A stretch of 64,000 bases of DNA from Massospora cicadina (GCA_022478985.1 JAKSZP010000144.1:110129-174128); one strand, 5' to 3'. Positions 47,300 to 61,108 are shown, numbered from the stretch's first letter. Numbers and translations are program-made. The notes: generated by a model from the letters alone, not told the origin.

Positions 47300-48490
47300 G
47301 AGGGACTTGGCAGAAAGCACCGGTATTGAGTTTTTAATAAATTTGAGGATAAGTCCTTTGAAGGCTATACGATTATCAGTCAATATAGCTACAGCAGTAT
47401 CTCCTAGTAGACCTCAAGTCACTAGGGAAAATCTCTTGATGGAAAAGATGTCTTTGTTAAGGCAAATCTCTGCTAGAATGCAGGCAATATCTCTAGATAA
47501 TGATAGGAAATCTAAAGAAAAACTAGGCAAAATTGAAGTTACAAACGAGTATATCTTTTTTTTGAAATTTGGGGATATTTATAGCTTTGGCAGAGGTTTG
47601 GGATCAAATAATAGTTATACTTTGGTAGATGTCTAGAATTGAAAAGATGCAGCAATTTTATAGATGATGCACCAGAATGTGAAGGTTTCTGGCAGACACA
47701 ATCCTTCCTGATTGGTGTAGGAGTTTCAGGAGATTTCCAAATGGCAAGATCTTTATCAGTCCTCCACCAGCAACTCCATGGGGCAATGGAGCTCCTTGTT
47801 GAGGGTATTTCTATCCCCAATTTTCCTCATGATTTTGAGGAAGATGTGAGTTATGAAATTGAGGAGCTTGCTTTTGGTGTGAGCCGCACTTGCATCAATG
47901 CAGCAAAAACTTCTCTTTTCAACCCCAATTATCCCAAAACCTGCCAGCGCATCAAGTCATTTACTTGTGTGCTGGCTCTCATCAATTTTGCTGAGCATCA
48001 ACTTACTCAATACGTTGAGGCGATGGACACCGCCGGCCTCATTAACAAAGAAAACCCCCAACTATACCTCTTTATGCCCTATGTCGCTGATGCTCCCTCC
48101 CCAATGCTATCCACTATGGTCCTCCAGCTAAAGCGGGCGCCGGACAAAAGTTTCCCTAAAGCCTCCTCGCCATCTGATATAGCTTCCTAGGCTGATAACC
48201 TAGGGGCTATATTAGGATTTTTTTTTTATGATAATCCCTTTGTTTGGCCCATTTGCGAATAAAGATGCGTGGCAGCTCCCCATTTTGGGTTGGGCACCAC
48301 TAGTACTAAAAAAGATCTTTATCAGTTAATCCAGAAGATTAAAGATGGATTCAGGTACTTAATTGCTCTTTAGGAGTTCATTGTCTGTTATGGTTTTGTT
48401 AGTCCACGGTGATAAACCCCATTGATTGAGTTGCAAATTATCTCATGTTTGAACTTTATCCAAACCAGCATGAACCCATCATTCCCTACA
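47300..48490 (-). repeat. 5' LTR of element B3, interrupted at 47761-48311
   Basis: It matches the left LTR on both sides of the insertion and ends ATTCCCTACA at 48490. The open frame 47639-48190 starts in this LTR and runs into the inserted element, so its N-terminal part is not a real protein. Confidence 0.65.
47761..48311 (+). mobile_element. 5'-truncated non-LTR element with ORF C-terminal domain
   Basis: An exact 15-bp duplication AAGATCTTTATCAGT flanks it (47746-47760 and 48312-48326). It encodes about 140 residues, open to 48190, including FNPNYPKTCQRIKSFTCVL and LFMPYVADAPSPMLSTMV. The block ADAPSPMLST recurs as ADAPTPWLST in the element at 54865-56945 (near 56540), with similar upstream spacing. 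The 3' end is CCATTTTGGGTTGGGCACC then ACTAGTACTAAAAAA, the same tail as the tail-only insertions. It is therefore the best candidate parent of those short insertions. The protein family is not known to me. Confidence 0.85.
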
Positions 48491-49191
48491 CAAGGAATCA
48501 AGTATAGATGACTTCACCTTCAGGTGACGCCACCCGCCCACACTATTATCACAGGGTATAATAGGCTATGTACCTCCAAGAAGTGATCACTGAAACAGGA
48601 ATCGTGAATGAAGAATTTGACTGGATGCCATACGCTGTGGCATGTCATGTCTCAGAGGATGCGCTCAGTATAAGAGGAGAAATTCGTGTACAAAGCCAAG
48701 GATTGTATAGCTCTAAGATCATTAGTGTTTCTGCCACCCCTTTTCTAGAAGCTTATACAGTAACATTGTGTGATCCTGTTCTAAAAAGATGGGAAACATA
48801 AATAGATCTGATCTTCTTTATTTTATGCCGAGAGCTAGGGAGCAGAGGGAAGAAAAGGAGTGGCCATGATATGAAGTGGTCCCTAGTAGCCGGTGGGCTG
48901 TACTGTGTACTCTATAGACCATCCACGGTTATCTTGGTTACACGTCATGGTGGGATAATAAAAGGTTCAATACTATGACCTTATCCCTTTTATTTTCAGG
49001 AGAGAAGGGAAAATTCTAGTGTATCAGAGGAATCTAAATGGCCCTGAATTCATGATAGTGTAGGCAAGCCTGATAAAAGATTGGGTTCATGGTATCTGGT
49101 AAGCTGGCCTTTTTGTTATCTGAAATAGCATCGGATTGGCTTCTTAATTGTATGTTTAATTTTTTCCTCTAATCCAGAGTCATAACATTTC

Positions 49192-49701
49192 TTATTTCCT
49201 TGAGAAAGAAAAAGGGCCAGAGGCTGGCATGTCAGTAGAATTCAGAAGGTCCTTAGGATATAAGTTACTATGGTAGCACTGGATAAGCGTTTCTCCAGAA
49301 CTCTTTACCCTATAGAGAAGAGAAGAAGGCTTTTTAAGCGGAACTAATCTTTGAGGAAAGGAGAAAGCCTGTAAAAATGAGATAATAGCCTCTAATGGTG
49401 TACTCTCTATAGAGTTCTGGTCCCACGAAAATGTGCCAGAGAGAAGGCCACCTACATAGATACAAGGAGTGGGTCTAAAGAGGGATGACTTATGGAAGTT
49501 ATTTCCATAGAGTCTTAAAGCAGAGACCGTGACCTCAGAAGGTATCACCACTGAAGCGACCAGATCATAAAAAGTCTCAACAAGATCAAGTAGCTTATAG
49601 ATGCTCTGACTCAGGGTGATAGGCAGAAGATGCAAGAGGCCCTGGACTTTAGTGCTTTTACCACTGAAGAGAACAAGACAGAATATGTGTGGATTTTCCA
49701 T
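49192..49701 (-). CDS. Unrecognised 169-codon open frame
   Basis: This is the longest open frame in the degraded stretch. It starts MENPHIFCLVLFSGKSTKVQ and has no signal peptide, zinc motif or catalytic pattern that I recognise. A nearby minus-strand reverse-transcriptase trace (50500-50640) suggests it could be part of an old retroelement polyprotein downstream of that trace. A host exon cannot be excluded. Confidence 0.25.
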   Translation of the reverse strand: MENPHIFCLVLFSGKSTKVQGLLHLLPITLSQSIYKLLDLVETFYDLVASVVIPSEVTVSALRLYGNNFHKSSLFRPTPCIYVGGLLSGTFSWDQNSIESTPLEAIISFLQAFSFPQRLVPLKKPSSLLYRVKSSGETLIQCYHSNLYPKDLLNSTDMPASGPFSFSRK

Positions 49702-51652
49702 TTGTTTGAGTAAATAAACACATATTGCACCAGAAGCGCGCCTCCCCTTCTAGTTCATTCAGGAGAGACACGCTTTATTAGGCATCACTGAAAACAGGGG
49801 TCTGAGACCTCCCTTCCATGAAACGCACTGAAGTTCAGACAGAGTATTTATAACATGTTCTGCTATCTCAGGGGAGGAAAAATTGATATGATCCCTACAT
49901 TCACAGTCTCATTAAAGGAGTAATGCTGGTTGATGGAACCGGGTTATTGCTGCGTGCCATCAGCACCTACTTTCAGACCTGGATAAGTGGAACGAAAGGT
50001 CAGCAGGAGAAGACCAGGTCACAGATGGGGTATAGGTTCATAGTAATCAGTTAAGCGTTCAAATAGCCAGTGCCAATGAGGATGGTGGAAATAAAGTGAA
50101 GTAATAACCAGTTCATTTTGTCACAGATTATCTGATTAAAAAGAGATTGAGCTTTCCGCTAGGTCTTGGCACACCTATACTGGAATCCCAGAATAGCAGA
50201 GGCTCAGCTGTCCTTATGACTTAAAAGAAGGACGTTCTAAGTTTTCTGTGAGCAAAATAGAAGTTAAATATGTGCAAAAGGCATAGCAAGCCAAATGGCG
50301 GCGATGGAAGCAACCGTGAGTCTTTCTGGGGAAACCTTAATGTTATGAGAGGTATGAAGGATGACTACTTATCCTGGTTCACAGCTTCTAGCCTTTGGAA
50401 ACTGGACCATGGTAGCTTGGTTTGCCTTTCAGGCTACAAATAGTCATCAAACTCATATTAGTGTGCTAATTTAAGTTTCAAATCAAGATATCTTGAATCA
50501 AATTAACTTTAATGTAATTATATTTCTTCTAAGCTCCAAAATCATTCTGTAGTTAAAGCTTAGATTGAACTTTCCTTCAGGGTCAGCAAATAAGATGGGG
50601 GTCTGGAACAAAATTTTATGTGAACTGGGTATATGGCCCTAAAGATGGGTGCTCCAGATGATCTGGAGATTAACCATTTCAGGTTTGAAAACAGGCGTTC
50701 TTTGCTTGCTATGGGTGTGCTATAATTGAATACAAAAAGGACCTTTTTTGTCAGCTTGCGTCAGGCTAATGGTAGATTGGCGGGGCAAGTCTTTGGTGTG
50801 CATTTGTCATTCAGTGTGGAGAAAGAAAGTAAAAATTAAATGAGCTCATAACCCTTCACCAACTTGGATAGGGAAAGACAATCTTTTGGATTGATTGATT
50901 GGTGTACTCACTTAATGATCATAATTACTATGCAATTTGCAGCATGCTTTGCCATATTAACTGGATAATATTGGAAAAGTTATGGAAGGTGAAGTCCACA
51001 GAGAGCAATGTGAGAAACTAAAGACTATTTTAAATATAAAGTCTCAAATAAGATAATGAACTGATAATATACCTAGGAGGGCTGCTGTATTTATAGCTGG
51101 TGTTGTAATTAGCGCTGAGTCTTGAGTTACAACCACACAGTTTAATACTTAATTTATAAGCAAATACCAAGAATTTTTTTGAAGACAGTGGCCCCACAAC
51201 AAAATAATAGAAATGTTGTTGTCAAAGATTCTTTATTTAGCAGCTAAAAAGCTATGTGAAAATAAAGACCCTTAAATTTCCCATTCCTATCATAATGAAC
51301 TATACAATAAAGTACCAAGCAGGCATAGTTATTCTAGAAAAAAATAGAATTTATTTGCTTGGATTTTGGGGAAACTTACTTTGACAATTGTTTTACGTTA
51401 GTGGTGCAAGATATAAAAATAAAGTAAATAAAAAGCAATTTGATTTATGATGCCATAAAGCCACATAATCTGATAGGAAGTGATTTAGGGGATATTGCCT
51501 GTGGGGTAGTAAGATTTTGCCCTCAGTAGCTATTCAGCTACCTATACAAACGTGGGCGCCTGGACAAGCCAATCCACTGTAACTTAGTTCAATGGATTGA
51601 CAGCAGCATCAAGGCCTTGAGAATCATGCCATTTTTCCTAAAGTGCAATCTT

Positions 51653-51677
51653 AAACAAAACAAAACAAAACAAAAAA
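51653..51677 (+). repeat. (AAAAC)n microsatellite
   Basis: Four to five units of AAAAC ending in A6. Such stretches often derive from retrotransposon A-tails, but no element body could be recognised to the left. Confidence 0.7.
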
Positions 51678-52615
51678 TAGAATGATTGGTTAGACTAAAG
51701 TACAACAAAAGGGAACAAATGAAAATTGGAAAGCAGCTTATGAACTTTTCTGAGCTGACCCTCAAAAAGAAAAAGCTGATTGGTTGACTAGGAAAATGTT
51801 ATGTGTGGAGCAAGTCCTTAATAATCTTATATGATCTTGATAGAAGTTTTGATATTGTAATTCTCAGATCTAACGTTAATATAGATTGATAGAGCAATTT
51901 TGTTTGAATTTGTTTAAAATGATAAATTGTTACAGCCAGGATTAAAGGAATCCAAATTAACCAATTAATTGATTTTTTTTAACTTCAGGATGGTTCTGGC
52001 AACTTGAAGCTTAGAACTGTTATCTTAAATATTATAAAAAACTTTATCTGGGCTCCCTGACTCATTAAAAGTTTTCTAAGTTTTAGGCATATTTTTTCCG
52101 TTCCATGGGAATTGTGGGCTAACAGGCTGGGTCTATGACGAGCCCTAGGGCCAATCCAGAGGCCCCTATCCTAGAATACTCCCTGCAAACCCTCTAGATC
52201 TTTTAGAATAATGAATAAGAAGAGAAGGGGAAGAGGAGGAGGATCTTAAGGCTAGGGTAGTGACTCACCGCACATCAACCACATGATTAAAGTCACTTTA
52301 CTGGGCCAAGGGTTTTACTTAAGTTTTTCTACCCTCTTACTCTTGAAGGGAATCACTTCAAGCCATATGGAGAGGTTGGGCACTAAGTCATAAAAAAGTC
52401 TGTGTGCTCCTCTGAGCTCATCCCTGGTTAGACACCCTGTTGAAGACCTATTTTTAGAAGACTCTAATTAGATGTCACCAAACCCTCTAACCTTAAATAT
52501 GTAACTGCCATATGGAGTATCCAAAATATCCTCTTCTGCGCACCCTTTGACTTGCAGGTGTGAGCCCAACCACACATTATACAAACTTTAATATATAACT
52601 TGAGATGTCCATGAA

Positions 52616-53598
52616 TATAAGTCTTGGGGAACAACCCCTACGGCTAGACTGGGAGCAATTTCATTTTTTTAAAGAAAAGCTGGCGGCCGCCCCTCTCAAA
52701 TCCCTGGGAAATTTAGCCCATGTGGTAGATTTGATGTAACAACATACTCCCTGAGAGTTGCACCTCTTCTGCCTTTTCTCACCACCAATTAATTGGCAGG
52801 TAAAATTCGAAAGTTGTGTCAGGAGGTGGCAGTGGGTAGAAACCATTGCCAGTGGAAGGAAAATAGAGCATATCCCAAATAGGGCCTTTACAAATTCATG
52901 TGCTGATGGGAAGTCAAGTTTGTTTATGATGAAAATGAAGTTAAAGGTAGTTTCAGGCTTGAAGATCTTCATCTGCCAGTTTTCCTCAGCATTTTTCAAA
53001 ATGAGCCCACCCCTGAAAGGTATGGGCGTGGTCAACCCTTTCCCTACCCAATGGAGCTGGCTATATGTGGCCTGGTCAAAGGGTGCAACCTTCCATCTGC
53101 CAGAGGCGTCATCATCATTATGTCAATCATGATTGTGGTGGAATGAATATCCTTGCTAGTAAATTTAATGGTAATCAACTAGACAGGTCAGCCTTGAGTC
53201 AGTATCAGAAATTATTTTGAATGATGATCTGCCAGGACTGAATCACAATTTTCCTCAATGGTAGTGCATTTAGCTCCAATTCCACATTTAGTGAGCATAA
53301 AGGGCAGCAGTTTCTGACAGGTACCACTTTTACTCCATTTTTATCCTTTACGCCATTTTGGTTAAATAAAAATTCTTCAAAAACATTGATTGTATTTGTG
53401 AGTTTGAGAGTTCTGCTAGACCTTTAGTGGTAGTAATTTATAATTTTGGAAATCCCTGGCTGGTCCTAGTGGATTCCCTCTACCTCTTTCATCCGTAACT
53501 ATGGATGGCTGTACCTGAGGTATTCTGGATGGGGTTCTTGGTGTTCACTCACCTGGAGTTCCAGGCTGGCCTTATTTTTAACAGCACGGTTTATGACA
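52616..53598 (+). repeat. Solo LTR of lineage-A chromovirus (A4)
   Basis: It starts TATAAGTCTTGGGGAACAAC, aligning with the A1 LTR start TGTAAGTCCTGGAGACCAAC, and ends TTATGACA. ATGAA flanks both sides (52611-52615 and 53599-53603). At 983 bp it is shorter than the 1.65-kb A1 LTRs. No internal sequence adjoins, so it is a solo LTR left by recombination between two LTRs. The TG terminus has decayed to TA. Confidence 0.82.
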
Positions 53599-53753
53599 AT
53601 GAAGGTCTTTACCATTTCATCAGCTCTCACCCTCTCAGTTTCCACTGCAGCACATCTCTGGCACGCCAATACCAAGCTATTTTTCAACATCTTCTTACTC
53701 CTCTTCCCTCTCCTCAGGCAAGCTCTTTGGAGCCCAGGCATGATTCTATAAAC

Positions 53754-53792
53754 ATAGATGAATCCTTCTTAGGTTGAGACCATCTAGTACTA
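53754..53792 (+). repeat. Tail motif copy, duplication uncertain
   Basis: GATGAATCC, TTAGGTTGAGACC and ATCTAGTACTA follow the same order as the insertion at 33996. Only a 6-bp CTATAA match flanks it. Confidence 0.55.
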
Positions 53793-53799
53793 TAAGGTT

Positions 53800-54036
53800 A
53801 AAATATTAGGCATTTTAGAATAATTTTGTATGCAAATGCTCAGATTAAGTAGATGATGAGAAATTCTTTGATATTATATCTTATTAGAGAAATAAGTTGA
53901 TGGCAAGTTTTATTGATTAATTAGTTCTAAAATATTCTAATAATTATATTTATATGCCTAACCTGAAACCTAATATAATATACTCATCAGCATATTCCTT
54001 ATAAGTTATCTTATATCATATAGTATGAGATCAATG
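53800..54036. other. AT-rich spacer
   Basis: Nothing recognised. Confidence 0.4.
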
Positions 54037-54089
54037 AATATTAAAGTAAAGATTGGGACCATCTAGTACTGAAAATATTAAAAAAAGAT
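54037..54089 (+). mobile_element. 20-bp tail-only retro-insertion with imperfect TSD
   Basis: AATATTAAAGTAAAGAT (54037-54053) and AATATTAAAAAAAGAT (54074-54089) flank TGGGACCATCTAGTACTGAA. One base is deleted and one changed in the duplication. Confidence 0.65.
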
Positions 54090-54864
54090 GGGAATATAAA
54101 CTTTTAGATATTTTAGCTTATTATATAGTATCTAGATATAGCAAGACTAATCTAGTAGATACTAGAGATAATTGACATATAGATGGATTTCTAAATTATC
54201 ATTTTGGCACTGGCTACTATGCTTGATATTAAAATTTATTTGTAATCTTGAACATTAGATTACTTGGTCACATACAGGGTAATGATTGACTGTTTATACT
54301 TTGAAAACCCATATTTACACAAAAAGAGAAGCTAAAAGCTTGCAAAATTGATGATACTTTAATATAATCAAAAATATAACTAAAAACTAGCCAAGTTATT
54401 ATTGGAGTGGTTATATATAAAATGATAATTTGTATTTTCATCAAATAATGAACTCAAATACTCAGTTTGCCTACTTTAAATAATTTCATTATAAGTTTTC
54501 TTTTACTATAACTAGATCTGTCTACTAAGGATTACTTTTCTAGATTGAGTAATGGTATAAAATTTTTTAAATCATACATAGCTATTTATAAAACATAATT
54601 TAAAGCATATAAATATTGTCTAAAATAATGACATAGAATCACAGCAAGTTTTTAATTTTATGAAGTATTGATATATATATATCATAATGTATCTTTATTG
54701 GCAAAACATCTCTCATATCCAGCAGATATTTAAAAATTAGATTATCTCTAAAAAGTTTTGATAATATATTTAAACTTAAAATTTTCTTGAACTTATATTT
54801 CCATATATTAAGATGATTAGGCAAACATCACTTTTACTTTAAAAGAGACAAAACCAAGTAAAAG
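54090..54864. other. AT-rich DNA, nothing recognised
   Basis: A 14-bp palindrome of alternating AT lies near 54670. There is no credible gene. Confidence 0.4.
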
Positions 54865-55259
54865 TAACTTCTTTCCACTCAATCTCACTTTTGAGCAATT
54901 TATTTAAAGAAAGTTTGTTTATCCACCGCAATCTGGACACGCCCATTTCCTACATGATGTCCTAGTATCTGCTGCCTGCCACCCCAGTGTGGGACAGCAG
55001 TGCTCCAACACCTAGAATTTTCTGCCCAGCGGACAAACAGATTTGGATGGGCTCAAACAGCTGCCCTCCTCATATGGCTGATTTATCCCCCCAGGGGACT
55101 TAGCGCTCCGCCTGGCGCGCATCCACCCTTCTTGCCCCCATCCACTCGCCCTCCCTCGTTCTGCCATTTGATTTTACCTCCACATTGACTATGGGCGTTT
55201 ATTCCCATATGCTGACAAGGCAATTATTGACCTAGCCATCACGGCCTTTGTGCCAGATA

Positions 55260-56820
<1,561 letters not shown>

Positions 56821-57359
56821 GCATTTTCCACTCCTCACCTAGTTAGTAGTTTTATTTCTTTCTGTTTGTTTTCGTTCAGTTTTTTTGTTTTGATTTCATT
56901 ATTGTCCATCCCCTGGTTGGCATACCTCAAATAAATTTAGACAAGACCAAGTATATAGAGATTATCCGCCTGCTAGTGAATACTGTAACTATAGAGCAGT
57001 ACCCCACGGCCATCCACTCAAGTGTAGGGAAGTCAATATGCCCATCTGTGTGAAGCACATAGAGATGGACGGCTTGCTTACACCAATATAAAATAATAAT
57101 GAAGGACGCCAAGATGGATGTACCATTTGACAGACTTCCCGCTGGCCTAGGCCCCCATATGACTAATAATGGGGAAGGCCTGAACAACCTGTGCACGTCA
57201 AATAACGATTTGGCGGCACAAATGATGATGAAATGCATGAATGTGTCAAAGGGTCATTAAAGAACTCTTGTGACAAGCGTTGTAAATGGGACTGACTCCC
57301 CAGGATCAGTGTTTGCTGACAACCAGATGACAGGAGTTACCCTTGGGGAGTGAGGACTG

Positions 57360-60300
57360 ATGACAAGAACAGCAGTGTTGGGGATATTCCTCACTGAACC
57401 TCAATCAGTAGAAGGGATCAGGGCCTCACAGGATAAAACACTTTTTTTGGAAAAGACAAAAAATATGGACAAAGTGTTGGTTGGATCCAAAACTGACTCA
57501 GATTCAATCAACCAAAATCAGCTGCCCAAACCAACAGGGCAACGACATGAAAAAGTTTTCTGCTGACATGGAGAAACTTACCAAATACACTCAGAGTATT
57601 CGAGTGAAGGAGAAGTCAGGAACCAGTTCTGACAAGGCCCAGTCAGTGGGGAGAATGGTCCCCAACCAAAATTAATCTAGCAACCTGCGCAAAATTTCAG
57701 GCATGATCCCTGATGCACCATCAGGTGCAATCCCTGATAATTTCATGTTGACAGTGGGGGCTAGCTCAACCAAGAATTGACAGCCAAATCTTAATGGACT
57801 TCCAGGAACAAACCCTGACAATTTCAAGTTGACGGAGGGAGCTAGATTAGCACAAAAACAATTGCCAAACCAATATGAACTATCGGGGAACAACCCTGAT
57901 GGGGTTGAAGCTATATCAGGGACCAAATTTGAGGGATTGGACACTTGAGAGAAGTTGGCAAAAAAACTAAAAGTGCTACTGGAAGGGGCCAAAACCCTGA
58001 CAGCAGTCAAGTTGGTGACCAAGGCTCCGGTGAAATATATACCAGTTCAGAAAGATATGTTAGCGTGTCACAGCGTGTCTGCCCATAAAATCAAACAATG
58101 GGAGGCCTTCCAGTTTCATACTCAATGGTGACTCAATGGGTCTCCAAAAATATCAAACTGTCCATCACAGCTACTTGGCGAGACCACAGTTTTCCGCTGG
58201 AGCGGCCAAACGCTGGCTTGATACCCAAATCTCAATTGACATGGTGGTGCTCTTTAAGGCATCATGGGTTCAGACTGAAGACACCCTGGAATGGATGAAA
58301 AAACCCATAAAGAACAAAGTGATTGAGGCTGCAATTAGTGAAGATTAACACCAGCAGACGTGAAGGCCTGGATGTATGCCAGCATCAACCTAATAGTGAT
58401 GGAGTATAACAAGGCTGGTATTACAGCATGATTTGCTCAAGCCATCAGGAGCTTGGGCATTAACCCAACAGAATTAGCCAAATACACAAAAAAATTTCTA
58501 AACATCTCGACCGCCCTCAAATGGTCCTAACACACCATTCCAGTAGACATGGCACTGGAATGGTATAATACCACATTCTACCCAGAGGAGGCGCTACCAT
58601 GGATCATGGCTGGGTTCAAGGCCACCGAGGCCCTACACTGGTCATACACCCAAAACCCACCAGCCACTGCATCAGACCTGATGAAAGCGGGCTGGACAAA
58701 GAAAAAGCGGTGTAGTGGGGACCTTTCCAGGATTGGTCACCAGAAGAGGCCATCAACTGGTCCGCCAATGGATTCACACTGATGGAAATGAAATACTGGT
58801 TCCAAGAGGGAGCCAGTATGGACCTAATGCATGAATGGGCGGATCTGGGGGTGACAAAACTGATTCAGGAAACCCTAAGAGGCTGAACCTTCTCTATCAA
58901 AAAGTGAAAAATATGGCGTGACGTTGCAACAATTGCTGAAGCTGTAGACTGTGCAGTGAAAATCATCCCAGAGTCAGCCCAACCGTGGATGGAACATGAG
59001 ATTCCACTACATGCAGCAATGGCGATGAAAGGGGTCATGACCCCAGACCTGGGCCAAGAATGGCTCAAAGTGGGGATCCGCATTGAAATCATCTGAGATT
59101 GGAAGCAATCCTATCCAGAACTGACGCTAGCTGCCCCATACACCGCCAAAGGTTTCACCCCCTCCAAAGCATTCCAATGGAGTGATACAGGAGTTCTGGC
59201 AGCCATGGCATGAATATTTACAGATGGGGGCTGAAATAGTGTCATGGTAAGGGACTGGTGCCAGCGTAGTTCAGTTACACTGGATGTCCTTCAAAAGTAC
59301 CTACACCCAACATGCAGCCCAGAATCCGCCATCAAGTGGTACTGTCTGGGTTTCTCACCGATGGATGCCCTCGAGTGGAAAAACCTCAAGATCAGGGTGC
59401 AAATGGCTATAGTATCAGTCACCAAGGTATCAGCATTCATCAAATCAAAGCGTTTCTCAATTGGGGATTCATCCCCAATGAATTGATAAAGCTGGATTTT
59501 GAAGGGAAAGACCCCTGCAGATGTGCCCAAACCAAGAGCAAAAACAATTCCTACAGTGCAGCAGCAGCACATAATGATGACAAAACCTGGAATGGAGCAG
59601 GAAGCCACATTGAATATTTCCATCAGTTAATCAGCAGAGGCTTTACAGACCACCAGATGCCAAAATTGTGCCTAAAGGATGCTATCCAAATCCACCTGCA
59701 GCTAGTGGAGGGGGAGGAATGGTCCTACCTGATGATGTCAATTTATCAGGAACTCAATGAAGTCCTAGCAGGAGGGGACTTTGATCACCACTGGGTACCC
59801 AAATGAGGGTATTTTGATATAGCGATTCCAGGTGAATTGGACTGCAAGAAACTCCTCATAATCAGCATCAAATACAAGGGGATTTATCTGCAAACAGACC
59901 CAACCAGATACGCCAACCAAACAGCAAGGTGGGTAACCTTCCAGAACCTCCTGACCAATAGCAAATGGGAGTGGGTGCACGAAGCAATCTGGACCAGATT
60001 ATTTTACTATGGGGAAGTATGAGAATTTTATCAATCCGGTGGAATTACATCACAAAGTGCCTCCACCCCCAGACAGTGAAAGTGCTTTACAAACTGTCAC
60101 CCTGGATGAAACTGAACAAAATAGCCCTTCCCCAATTCATCCGCCTGCCTGTCCTAAACAGGGTAGTATATGTTGAACAAGAAGATGCCAAACAAGTGTG
60201 CCAGTTCTGTTACCAGACCAGCTACACAATGCTCAATGCCAACACTGCAAAGATAAAACAACTCGGAAGTATGAATATGACCCATCAGGGAGGTCACCAA

Positions 60301-60470
60301 GGTCAGTACCAAGACTTTCCTCCGCCCAAAAGCCAGAGAATGGATCCTGAGCAACCTAACAGAGGTCGCGGACATGAAACGCCAACAACAAGAGTTGGAC
60401 CTGGCGCATATGGAAGCATGGGGCAAGAAGCAGCGAATGACCTGAAGCAGATGATGAGCCATTTATAAAT
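57360..60470 (+). pseudogene. LINE L2 ORF1 with helical repeats
   Basis: The N-terminal part holds three units of an 81-bp (27-residue) tandem repeat starting 57730, 57811 and 57892 (NPDNFKLTEGA pattern). From about 58430 to 59490 a chain of units of the form W-x3-GF-x3-EA-x2-W follows: ALPWIMAGFKATEALHW (58591-58641), SPEEAINWSANGFTLMEMKY (58737-58796) and SAIKWYCLGFSPMDALEW (59325-59378), with weaker ones between. Near 60197-60262 two Cys pairs (CQFC and, one shift later, CQHC) suggest a zinc site. I do not know this protein; helical repeat is inferred from the periodic W, GF and EA positions. Confidence 0.7.
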
Positions 60471-60526
60471 ACAAACCCCAAATTGTACATAATGGACAAG
60501 GGCATGGATCCTAAACCAATGGAGCC

Positions 60527-60770
60527 ATGCCCATCCCAAGCAGAATGGATGATCCGAAAAGAGGAAAGATGGCAAAAGGCGAACCCAAAGAAATCCCCAA
60601 GAAGGGATGGATTCAGGGGGCCAATAAATCAAGATCAAAGCCCAACAATCTGAAGGAAAATACTAAATTGAATCGGAAGTCATCAGTGAACAAACCCAAG
60701 GATACCAGCAAAAAATCAGTAGATGCCACAGAAATTGGCAAAGTCAGCCGGATGATCACTGACTAAAAAA
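60527..60770 (+). pseudogene. Basic C-terminal tail or linker of L2 ORF1
   Basis: The frame is rich in Lys, Arg, Ser and Asn (RMDDPKRGKMAKGEPKEIPK and NKSRSKPNNLKENTKLNRKS), suited to RNA binding. It is separated from the previous block by a stop and a shift. Confidence 0.5.
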
Positions 60771-61108
60771 TTAAGTGCAGCCAACAAATCGAACAAAAGG
60801 GAGAGAATATGAACAATGGAGGAGGGGGAATCTACCACTCCGCCAGTAGGGGACAAGAGGCACCTGGACCCAATCATAAAACCATCCCTATTATCCATCA
60901 ATATGGAGATGGGGATGGCAACCAAATTCCCAGTGCATAGGATGCCCAGGAATATAATCCCAGTCCCAACCAACTGGCCCCAAAAGCTGAGTAATAACCC
61001 CTGCCAACCATCAACGCCATCTTCAGCTAACAAACAGACCTCAGTACATGATTAAATCCATAACCCAGATAATGCTAATCCTCATACCTGTGGGTTGGGT
61101 AGCCGGAA

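Larger units (their letters stand above)
40690..48490 (-). mobile_element. Ty3/gypsy element B3 (minus strand, decayed)
   Basis: The left LTR is about 40690-41259 and the right LTR about 47300-48490 (interrupted by a 551-bp insertion). The internal sequence matches element B1 in order: polypurine tract ('atgcctcccaagatc', 41260), integrase 41270-42400, RNase H 42530-42880, reverse transcriptase 43060-43700, protease region near 43900-44500 and gag 44560-47290. Open pieces are short and frames are broken throughout. The polymerase active site (minus strand near 43290) reads IYLNVTMF in place of VYLDDITIF, so catalysis is lost. No 5-bp target duplication could be confirmed. Confidence 0.8.
48496..52610. 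other. Strongly degraded region with reverse-transcriptase trace
   Basis: No boundaries can be drawn. Two open frames stand out: 48568-48801 (plus, 77 codons) and 49192-49701 (minus, 169 codons); neither has a motif I recognise. On the minus strand near 50500-50640 the residues KILFQTPILFADPEGKFNLS resemble the fingers block of an LTR-element reverse transcriptase. An (AAAAC)n stretch occurs at 51653-51677. The rest is AT-rich and unassigned. Confidence 0.45.

Noticed and set aside
47639..48190. A single 183-codon gene
   Set aside because: The first third lies in a Ty3 LTR and the rest in an inserted non-LTR element; the frame is continuous only by chance across the insertion point.
58860..59230. 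TGA read as Trp (alternative genetic code)
   Set aside because: At motifs where the residue is known (AYDR, VRQGD) TGA stands for Arg, and TAA and TAG also occur in place of Gln, so decay by transitions explains the stops.
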